Below the pieces are notes generated by a model that did no database searches, had not been told where the DNA came from, and saw only the letters and a program-made list of their open reading frames with translations. Made by a program: the position numbers and the translations under genes. A DNA stretch of 14,906 bases from Eubacteriales Family XIII. Incertae Sedis bacterium (GTDB taxonomy: Bacteria > Bacillota > Clostridia > Peptostreptococcales > Anaerovoracaceae), in the NCBI GenBank assembly GCA_031290715.1, contig JAITNA010000149.1:1-14906 (forward strand), in the 5' to 3' direction. Below are positions 1 through 6,183 of the stretch, piece by piece (position 1 is the stretch's first letter; each line of letters opens with the position of its first letter).

Positions 1-165
1 GCAAAGACCATCCCCATCATCGCGATGACCGCCAATGTGTTCAGGAAGGACATCGACAAATGTCTGGCCGCGGGCATGAACGACCACGTCGGGAAACCGA
101 TCGACATCGAGCAGCTGTACCTGAAGCTGAAACGGCAGCTGCAGCGAGCCGGGATGGGCGGGTGA
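1..165 (+). CDS. C-terminal end of a receiver-domain (REC) protein, 5' truncated
   Basis: The first 54 codons, open from base 1 to a TGA at 163-165, read as the last part of a two-component receiver domain. The visible stretch has the beta4 segment IPIIAMTAN (Thr/Ala switch region), then CLAAGMNDHVGKPID, in which the Lys of GKPID is the conserved beta5 lysine and is followed by the alpha5 helix. The phosphoacceptor Asp lies upstream of the window. AAGMNDHVGKPI wording is typical of C-terminal receivers on clostridial hybrid histidine kinases, but a stand-alone response regulator cannot be excluded. It lies 143 bp upstream of glgB on the same strand; a regulatory link to the glycogen operon is possible but not shown. 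Confidence 0.85.
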   Translation, partial: AKTIPIIAMTANVFRKDIDKCLAAGMNDHVGKPIDIEQLYLKLKRQLQRAGMGG

Positions 166-230
166 TGGGGCGCGGGCGGCTATGATTTTGCGGGCGGACT
201 GATGAACATACCCCTCTACGCAATAGAAGC

Positions 231-259
231 TGTGAAATATCTTTTAAAAGGGATATAAT
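231..259 (+). promoter_or_regulatory. Candidate sigma-70-type promoter for the glycogen operon
   Basis: A perfect TATAAT lies at 254-259, in the only AT-rich patch between the receiver gene and glgB. The -35 region (around 231-236, TGTGAA) is poor, so the promoter may need an activator or may be weak. The start point would fall near 266, giving a leader of about 43 nt before glgB. It is the only convincing -10 box ahead of the operon. Confidence 0.45.
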
Positions 260-277
260 AGTTCTATAAAAAGAACT
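260..277. repeat. 18-bp inverted repeat directly downstream of the -10 box
   Basis: AGTTCT (260-265) and AGAACT (272-277) are perfect inverted arms around a 6-base AT spacer. The element starts one base after the candidate -10 box and covers the expected transcription start. It could be an operator for a dimeric repressor or a small 5' hairpin in the mRNA. The arms are exact; the function is inferred only from position. Confidence 0.45.
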
Positions 278-308
278 GGGAAATCACTGATTTTGCGCGA
301 GGCGGACG

Positions 309-2231
309 ATGAGCACGGAGAGCAATCCATTCTATTTGCCGGATACGGAGATCGACGGTTTTTACGCGGGCACCTCGGTGCGCGCGCAGGAGCTGTTCGG
401 CTGCGTCTACCTTGCGGAAGCGAAGGCGTACCGTTTTTGTGTCTGGGCGCCGGGCGCGCGGTCGGTCAGCCTTGTCGGGGATTTCAACGAGTGGGACGGC
501 GGCGGGGACGTCATGGAGGTTTATCGCGGCCTGTGGGTGCGGCTCACGGACCGGCCCCAAAACGGGGATCATTACAAATACCGCATCGAGGGCGCGGACG
601 GTTCCGTCGTCCTGAAGGCCGATCCCTACGCGCGGTACGCGGAAACGGCCCCGGAAACGGCGTCGAAGGTCTGGGACACGGGCGGCTATACGTGGCGGGA
701 CGAGGGCTATCTCAAGAAGCGCGCCGAAACGGATATTCAGCACGCGCCGGTTTCGATCTACGAGCTGCACATCGGTTCATGGCGGCTCCCGGAGGGCTGT
801 GAATTTCCGGCGTACCGCCATGTCGCGGACGAGCTTGCCGTCTATGTGAAGGACCTGGGCTTCACGCATGTCGAGCTCATGCCGATCAACGAATATCCCT
901 TTGACGGGTCTTGGGGATATCAGGTCACGGGCTTCTTCGCGATCACGGCGCGCTTTGGGACGCCGCAGGATTTCATGTACTTTGTCGACCGTTTGCACGA
1001 GGCCGGCATCGGCGTGATCGTCGACTGGGTCCCGGCCCATTTCCCGAAGGACCGGCACGGGCTGCCGCATTTTGACGGGTCGTGGCTCTACGAGCATGCG
1101 GACGCGCTGCGGCGCGAGCACCCGCAGTGGGGGACGTACGAGTTCAATTACCACCGGCCCGAGGTGAAAAGCTTCCTTATTTCGAGCGCGCTCTTCCTCA
1201 TCGAACAATATCATATCGACGGGCTTCGCGTGGACGCGGTGAGTTCCATGCTCTATCTCGATTACGGGCGCGAGGGGGCGTTCATCCGCAACCGGGACGG
1301 CGGGAACATCGACTATGACGCCGTGGATTTTTTGCGCGGCCTGAATACGGCTGTCCTCGGCGGGCGCCCCGGCGTGATGACCATCGCGGAGGAATCGACG
1401 TCCTATCCGCTCGTGACGCGCCCGCCCTATGCCGGCGGCCTTGGCTTCACCTTCAAGTGGAATATGGGCTTCATGCACGACACCTTGGACTATCTGAAGA
1501 TCGACCCCTATTTCCGGCACGGCGCCCATGACAAAATGACATTCTCCATGTACTACGCGTTCAGCGAAAACTTTATTCTGCCTTATTCGCACGACGAGGT
1601 CGTCCACGGCAAGGCTTCGATGATCGGAAAAATGTACGGCGATTACGCGGACAAGTTTTCCGCTTTGCGTACCCTGTACGGCTATCTCTACGGGCACCCC
1701 GGCAAGAAGCTGATGTTCATGGGCTCGGAATTCGCGCAGTTCATCGAGTGGGATTACAAAAAAGAGCTCGACTGGTTTCTGCTCGATTACGAAGCCCACG
1801 CCGGCATGCGGGCCTGGGTGCGCGCCCTGAACAAACTGTACCGAAAGGAAAGCGCGCTTTACCGGGTCGATGACAGCTGGGACGGATTTCAATGGCTCAA
1901 CGTGGAGGACCGGCGCAACAATGTGTTCGCGTTCCTGCGCAGCGACGGGGACCGGCACATTGTGTGTGTGTATAATTTTTCCCCGGTCGGGCATGAGGGC
2001 TATCATGTGGCCTTGCCGCGCCCCGGCCGCCTGAGCCTGCTTTTGTCGAGCGATGAACCGCCTTACGCGGGCAAAGGGTCAAAGGTGAAAAGCCGCGCTT
2101 CCGCGAAAGATGTATTTCTGAACGGCCTGCCGTTTGCGGCGACATTATCCGTGCCGCCGCTCAGCGTGATGTTTTATCGATATATTACGACAGAAAAAGC
2201 AGAGAAAAAGGAGAGTGATCACCATGCGTAG
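309..2231 (+). CDS. glgB: 1,4-alpha-glucan branching enzyme GlgB
   Basis: This 640-aa cytoplasmic enzyme (GH13 subfamily of branching enzymes, EC 2.4.1.18) cuts alpha-1,4 chains and rejoins them as alpha-1,6 branches. The N-terminal CBM48-like module shows FCVWAPGARSVSLVGDFNEW at about residues 35-55, followed by the (beta/alpha)8 barrel. Catalytic regions are visible: DWVPAHFPKD (region I), GLRVDAV with nucleophile D309 (II), IAEES with acid/base E361 (III) and SHDEVVHGK with D429 (IV). The length matches bacterial GlgB lacking the extra N1 domain. The ATG at 309 has a modest GAGGCGG about 4 nt upstream. It is the first gene of the glg operon, and its last 8 nt overlap glgC. The final ~20 residues are lysine-rich, unlike the core. 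Confidence 0.96.
   Translation: MSTESNPFYLPDTEIDGFYAGTSVRAQELFGCVYLAEAKAYRFCVWAPGARSVSLVGDFNEWDGGGDVMEVYRGLWVRLTDRPQNGDHYKYRIEGADGSVVLKADPYARYAETAPETASKVWDTGGYTWRDEGYLKKRAETDIQHAPVSIYELHIGSWRLPEGCEFPAYRHVADELAVYVKDLGFTHVELMPINEYPFDGSWGYQVTGFFAITARFGTPQDFMYFVDRLHEAGIGVIVDWVPAHFPKDRHGLPHFDGSWLYEHADALRREHPQWGTYEFNYHRPEVKSFLISSALFLIEQYHIDGLRVDAVSSMLYLDYGREGAFIRNRDGGNIDYDAVDFLRGLNTAVLGGRPGVMTIAEESTSYPLVTRPPYAGGLGFTFKWNMGFMHDTLDYLKIDPYFRHGAHDKMTFSMYYAFSENFILPYSHDEVVHGKASMIGKMYGDYADKFSALRTLYGYLYGHPGKKLMFMGSEFAQFIEWDYKKELDWFLLDYEAHAGMRAWVRALNKLYRKESALYRVDDSWDGFQWLNVEDRRNNVFAFLRSDGDRHIVCVYNFSPVGHEGYHVALPRPGRLSLLLSSDEPPYAGKGSKVKSRASAKDVFLNGLPFAATLSVPPLSVMFYRYITTEKAEKKESDHHA
2208..2213 (+). promoter_or_regulatory. 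Ribosome binding site deciding the glgC start
   Basis: AAGGAG sits 10 nt before the ATG at 2224 but only 1 nt before an in-frame GTG at 2215. The spacing favours the ATG, giving an N-terminus MRRKKK directly before the AMLLAGG strand. The site lies inside the 3' end of glgB, consistent with translational coupling. Confidence 0.7.
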
Positions 2232-3420
2232 AAAGAAAAAGACGGTAGCCATGCTCCTGGCGGGGGGGCAGGGCAGCAGGTTGGGCGTACTCACGGCCTT
2301 GCGCGCCAAGCCGGCGGTGACCTACGGCGGGAAATACCGCATTATCGACTTCCCCCTCTCCAACTGTACGCACTCGGGTATTGATACCGTCGGGGTGCTG
2401 ACGCAGTACCGCCCGCTGGAGCTCAACACGTACATCGGGACGGGCGGCGCCTGGGACCTCGATACGATGTCGGGCGGGGCCTATGTCCTGCCGCCTTTCG
2501 TCAAGGGCGACTCCGGCGAATGGTACTCGGGGACGGCCAACGCCATCTATCAAAATGTCGGCTTTATCGAGCAGTTCGACCCGGACAATCTGCTTGTGCT
2601 TTCGGGCGATCATATCTACAAGATGAATTACAAATGGATGATCGCCGCCCATGAGGAGAAAGGCGCGGACGCGACCATCGCCGTCATTCCCGTGCCCATC
2701 GAGGAAGCTTCGCGCTTCGGCATTATGGATACGGACGAGGAGCTTCGCATCCTCGAATTTGAGGAAAAGCCGGAAGAGCCGAAGAGCAATCTCGCGTCGA
2801 TGGGCGTCTACGTGTTCAAATGGGAAACGGTCAAAAAGTATCTGCGCGAGGACAAGCTGGACCCGGATTCCGATAATGATTTCGGCAAGAATATCATCCC
2901 CGCCATGCTCGAGGGGGGCGAAAAACTGTACGCTTATGAGTTCGGCGGCTACTGGAAAGACGTCGGGACGATTCAGTCGCTGTGGGAAGCCAATATGGAG
3001 CTGCTCACCACGGCGCCGCCCTTCAATCTCTACGATGGGCCGTGGCGGATTTTCTCGCAGAACCTGAACGACCCGCCGCATTTTGTGGACAGCGAAGCGA
3101 CGATCGAAAACAGCATTATTTGCGAGGGCTGCGCGATCTACGGGACTGTGGAGAACAGCATTCTGTCCTCGGGCGTGACCGTGGAGCGGAACGCGCTTGT
3201 GAAAGACAGCATTATCATGAGCGACACGACCGTCGAGTCGGACGCCCGTGTCGTCATGAGCATTGTGGATGAAGAGGTGCGCGTCGGCAAAGGCGCGTCG
3301 GTCGGCGAAGAGCAAGCGTATGAGCTTGCGGAGAAACAGATCACGGTAGTCGGCAAGGGGGCTCGTATCGAAGAAGGGGCGATCATCGAAGCCGGAAAGG
3401 AGGTGCCTTATGTATCGTGA
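2224..3420 (+). CDS. glgC: Glucose-1-phosphate adenylyltransferase, catalytic subunit GlgC
   Basis: GlgC (398 aa, EC 2.7.7.27) makes ADP-glucose and pyrophosphate from glucose-1-phosphate and ATP, the committed step of bacterial glycogen synthesis. The N-terminal nucleotidyltransferase domain has the intact GGQGSRL loop (near residues 14-20), AKPAVTYGGKYRIIDFPLSN, LSGDHIYKM with metal-binding D129, EEKP at 180-183 and GYWKDVGT with D246. The C-terminal ~110 residues form a left-handed beta-helix with hexapeptide-like repeats (ATIENSIICEGCAIYG and following). Length is close to other Firmicute GlgC proteins. It overlaps glgB by 8 nt and glgD by 11 nt. All catalytic motifs missing from GlgD are present here, so this is the active subunit. 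Confidence 0.96.
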   Translation: MRRKKKTVAMLLAGGQGSRLGVLTALRAKPAVTYGGKYRIIDFPLSNCTHSGIDTVGVLTQYRPLELNTYIGTGGAWDLDTMSGGAYVLPPFVKGDSGEWYSGTANAIYQNVGFIEQFDPDNLLVLSGDHIYKMNYKWMIAAHEEKGADATIAVIPVPIEEASRFGIMDTDEELRILEFEEKPEEPKSNLASMGVYVFKWETVKKYLREDKLDPDSDNDFGKNIIPAMLEGGEKLYAYEFGGYWKDVGTIQSLWEANMELLTTAPPFNLYDGPWRIFSQNLNDPPHFVDSEATIENSIICEGCAIYGTVENSILSSGVTVERNALVKDSIIMSDTTVESDARVVMSIVDEEVRVGKGASVGEEQAYELAEKQITVVGKGARIEEGAIIEAGKEVPYVS

Positions 3421-4537
3421 AGCATTCGGTCTGATCTACGCGGGGGAGGATGCCGCCGCCCTGCGGGAGCTCGTAGACCAAAGGACCGTCGGCGCGCTGC
3501 CGATCGGCGGCAAGTACCGCGTCATTGATTTTCCGCTGTCCAATATGGTCAACTCGGACATCCGGAAGGTCGGCGTGATCACAAGCCGCAACTACAATTC
3601 GCTCATGGACCATCTGAGTTCGGGCAAGGCCTGGGACCTTTCGCGAAAGAGCGACGGGCTGTTCATCTTCACGCCGTATTCCCTGCGCGAAACGCCGGGC
3701 GTCTTTCGCGGCAAGGTGGAAGCGCTGAAAAGCTGCATGGGTTATATCCGCCGGGCCAAGCAGGAATATTGCGTCATGACGGAAACGAGTTTTGTTTTCA
3801 ACATCAATTTTGACGAGATGATGCGCAGCCATTGCGAGAGCGGGGCCGATCTTACCATTCTCTACCACAAGGCAGAGCCTGTACACGGGGACGGCGATCA
3901 ATTCCACGAGGTCTTTCTCGATGTCGGCGAAGACGGCCGCGTGCGGGGGATCGAGGTTGACCCCATGCTGCCCACCCTATCCGCGCGCAGTATGAAAACC
4001 TACATCGTCCGGAAGGACGTCCTCATCTATCTTGTCGACGACAGCTTTGCGAAAGGCGAGTTCAAATTCAGTGAGAATCTGCTTCGCAATAACATAGACC
4101 GGATCAAGATGATGGCGTTTGAGCACAAGGGTTACGTCGGGACAATGCGTTCCGTGGCATCCTACTTTCGCGTCAATATGGATCTGCTCGACCCGAAAAT
4201 CCGCGGGGAGCTGTTCACTTCCAAAAACAGGATATACACGAAGGTCAAGGATTCCGTTCCCGCAAAATATACGAAGAGCGCCGCGGTCAAGAACAGCCTT
4301 GTGGCCAACGGCTGTATTATTGAAGGGCGTGTCGAAAACTCTGTCCTGTTCCGGGACGTCCACGTCGGAAAGGACGCGGTGATCCGCAACAGCATTATTT
4401 TGGCCAATACCGATGTGGCCGAAGAAGCGGACCTTGAATACGCGATTCTCGACAAGAATGTGAACGTGCGGCAGCGGCGGCGGCTTGTCGGCAACAGCGA
4501 ATTTCCGATGGTGATCCGAAAGGGAGGTTTGGTATGA
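3410..4537 (+). CDS. glgD: ADP-glucose pyrophosphorylase non-catalytic subunit GlgD
   Basis: This 375-aa GlgC paralogue belongs to the Firmicute GlgD family. In studied species (Streptococcus mutans, Ruminococcus albus) GlgD pairs with GlgC and raises or tunes activity without being a good catalyst alone. GGKYRVIDFPLSN is kept near residue 33. The GGxGxRL phosphate loop is replaced by YAGEDAAALREL, and the LSGDHIY metal site by TSFVFNINFDEM, so catalysis is not expected. The C-terminus keeps the beta-helix repeats (AVKNSLVANGCIIEGRVENSV). The start has a strong AAAGGAGGT (3396-3404) 5 nt before the ATG, inside the end of glgC. The stop overlaps the glgA start as ATGA. Confidence 0.94.
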   Translation: MYREAFGLIYAGEDAAALRELVDQRTVGALPIGGKYRVIDFPLSNMVNSDIRKVGVITSRNYNSLMDHLSSGKAWDLSRKSDGLFIFTPYSLRETPGVFRGKVEALKSCMGYIRRAKQEYCVMTETSFVFNINFDEMMRSHCESGADLTILYHKAEPVHGDGDQFHEVFLDVGEDGRVRGIEVDPMLPTLSARSMKTYIVRKDVLIYLVDDSFAKGEFKFSENLLRNNIDRIKMMAFEHKGYVGTMRSVASYFRVNMDLLDPKIRGELFTSKNRIYTKVKDSVPAKYTKSAAVKNSLVANGCIIEGRVENSVLFRDVHVGKDAVIRNSIILANTDVAEEADLEYAILDKNVNVRQRRRLVGNSEFPMVIRKGGLV

Positions 4538-5967
4538 GCGCGCCGAGGGTCCTCATCGTCGCGTCCGAGGGAATGCCTTTCGTCAAAACGGGCGGGCTCG
4601 CGGACGTCGTCGGCGCGCTGCCGAAAGCGCTGAAGGAAGCCGGCGTGGACGCGGCCGTCATGATGCCCAAGCACAGCAAGATACGGCGGGAACATCAAGA
4701 CGAGCTCGAAACGGTCGCGACGACGACTTTTCATCTGGGCTGGCGGGAGAAATACCTCGGCATTCAGACGATGGAAGCGGGCGGGATCCCTTATTATTTC
4801 ATTGATAACGAGGACTACTTCAGCGGGGCGGTGTACCTTGGCGGCGACACCGAAAACGAGCAGTACCTCTATTTTTGCAAGGCGGTCTGCGAAGCGCTGT
4901 CGCTCATTGATTTCAGCCCGGACATCCTGCACCTGAACGACTGGCATACGGGCATGATTCCGCTGCTTGTGCGGACGCAGTACGCGGAGCGCTTTGAAAA
5001 GAATGTGCGGCTTCTGTTCACGATTCACAACATTCAGTTTCAGGGCATGATGGGTTTTGAGGTCATGAAGGACATGCTGAATATCCCGGATTTCTACAAT
5101 ACGCCGGAGTTTGCCGAAGCGGGGGGCTGCGCCAATATGATGAAGGCGGCCCTCGTGTTTTCGGACAAGATTTCCACCGTCAGCCCCGGCTACGCGCACG
5201 AGATCATGAACGCTTATTTCGGGCTCGGGATGGAGGGGATTCTTTCCGCGCGCAGGCACGATGTGGTGGGCATTCTGAACGGAATCGACACGGAGGAATT
5301 TGATCCGGGGGCGGACCCGGCGATCCTCGGGCATTTCACCGCGGCCAACCTGACAAACAAACGGCTGTGCAAGCGGGCGCTGCGCGATGAGTTTGACCTT
5401 GATATCCGGCTGACGACGCCCATCATCGGCATGGTCACAAGGCTGACGTCGCAGAAGGGGCTCGACCTTGTGCGTTACGCGCTTGAGGAGCTGCTGCAGG
5501 AGGATGTCGCTTTCATCCTGCTTGGCAGCGGGGACGCGGCGTATCAGGATTTCTTCCATTATATCGCGGCGAAGTACCCGGCCCGGACGGGCGTGTACAT
5601 CGGCTACGACGAAGTGCTGGCCCACCGCGTCTACGCGGGCTGCGATTTCCTGCTCATGCCGTCCCGCTTTGAACCCTGCGGCCTGTCGCAGATGATCGCG
5701 CAGCGATACGGGACCCTGCCCATCGTCCGGAAAACCGGCGGGCTTGTCGACACGGTGGAGCCGTACAACAAATTCACGGGCGAGGGAACGGGATTCTCCT
5801 TCGGGACGTTCAACGCGCACGACATGATGGCGGCGGTCCGGCTGGCGCTCAGCGTCTATCGGGACAAGGCGGCTTTGCGGAAACTGCGCAAAAATGCTAT
5901 GCTATCAGACAATAGTTTCAAACGGTCGGCAGAGCAGTATAAAGCATTGTACAAATCAATGCGGTAG
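4534..5967 (+). CDS. glgA: Glycogen synthase GlgA (ADP-glucose dependent)
   Basis: This 477-aa GT5 glycosyltransferase (EC 2.4.1.21) transfers glucose from ADP-glucose to the non-reducing end of a growing alpha-1,4-glucan. The GT-B fold is recognisable. The N-terminal KTGGLADV loop has K18, the ADP-glucose-binding lysine. HLNDWHTGMIPLL and FTIHNIQFQGMM lie in the N-terminal domain, and SRFEPCGLSQM in the C-terminal domain has the catalytic-type Glu at 380. A second KTGGL (from residue 400) precedes DTVEPYN. Length matches bacterial GlgA (~475-480 aa). GGGAGG at 4522-4527 is 6 nt before the ATG, and the start overlaps the glgD stop by 4 nt. It is the last gene before the repeat array, which begins within 10 nt of its stop. 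Confidence 0.96.
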   Translation: MSAPRVLIVASEGMPFVKTGGLADVVGALPKALKEAGVDAAVMMPKHSKIRREHQDELETVATTTFHLGWREKYLGIQTMEAGGIPYYFIDNEDYFSGAVYLGGDTENEQYLYFCKAVCEALSLIDFSPDILHLNDWHTGMIPLLVRTQYAERFEKNVRLLFTIHNIQFQGMMGFEVMKDMLNIPDFYNTPEFAEAGGCANMMKAALVFSDKISTVSPGYAHEIMNAYFGLGMEGILSARRHDVVGILNGIDTEEFDPGADPAILGHFTAANLTNKRLCKRALRDEFDLDIRLTTPIIGMVTRLTSQKGLDLVRYALEELLQEDVAFILLGSGDAAYQDFFHYIAAKYPARTGVYIGYDEVLAHRVYAGCDFLLMPSRFEPCGLSQMIAQRYGTLPIVRKTGGLVDTVEPYNKFTGEGTGFSFGTFNAHDMMAAVRLALSVYRDKAALRKLRKNAMLSDNSFKRSAEQYKALYKSMR

Positions 5968-5972
5968 CAAAA

Positions 5973-6050
5973 ACCTTGTCATTCCCGCGAATGCGGGAAT
6001 CCAGAGATAAATATGCCACTGGATTCCCGCATTCGCGGGAATGACAAGGT
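5973..6050. repeat. Long perfect inverted repeat (32-bp arms, 14-nt loop) after glgA
   Basis: Bases 5973-6004 and 6019-6050 are exact reverse complements, separated by 14 AT-rich bases. Each arm contains the smaller palindrome ATTCCCGC-n4-GCGGGAAT, so the RNA could fold either as two short hairpins or as one 32-bp stem. Placed 5 nt after the glgA stop, it could end transcription partially or protect the glgBCDA mRNA from 3' exonucleases. There is no run of T after it, so it is not a standard rho-independent terminator. Confidence 0.85.
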
Positions 6051-6125
6051 AGGACACTGGATTCCCGCATTCGCGGGAATGACAATGTAGGACACTGGAT
6101 TCCCGCATTCGCGGGAATGACAAGG
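5973..6125. repeat. Array of four REP-like palindromic repeats (ATTCCC...GGGAAT type)
   Basis: Four 20-bp palindromes occur at 5981-6000, 6023-6042, 6061-6080 and 6099-6118. The last three are direct repeats with an exact 38-bp period (palindrome plus GACAAGGTAGGACACTGG or nearly so). The first is in the opposite orientation. Consensus ends are CTGG on one side and GACAAGG on the other. This type of dispersed palindrome (ATTCCC-n8-GGGAAT, similar in wording to Neisseria dRS3) occurs in many bacterial genomes and generates spurious peptides such as IPANAGIQ. The array fills the glgA-glgP spacer. Confidence 0.9.
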
Positions 6126-6130
6126 TGTCG

Positions 6131-6183
6131 TGCGGGGAATGACAATAGTTATCAAGTGATGAAAAACGAGGTGGGAATGACAA
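6131..6183. repeat. Degenerate repeat remnants running into the glgP start
   Basis: GGGAATGACAA, the right end of each repeat unit, recurs at 6135-6145 and 6173-6183, outside the intact copies. These two are exactly 38 bp apart, the period of the intact array, but the sequence between them matches the unit only near its left edge. The second one contains the proposed glgP start codon. They look like decayed repeat ends, although an 11-base match may also partly reflect chance or shared target sequence. Confidence 0.5.

Noticed and set aside
202..258. Short ORF (18 codons) ahead of glgB
   Set aside because: No ribosome binding site, and it ends inside the proposed -10 box, so it would not be on the operon mRNA.
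777..2006. 409-codon antisense frame over glgB
   Set aside because: Composition artefact of the GC-rich sense gene; no domain or start-site support.
4162..5820. 552-codon antisense frame over glgD/glgA
   Set aside because: Crosses two real genes, has no recognisable motif and has the same biased composition as the other antisense shadows.
5973..6125. CRISPR-like array
   Set aside because: The spacing sequence between palindromes is itself repeated, the first copy is inverted, and the units are tandem palindromes with no unique spacers. It is a REP-type array.
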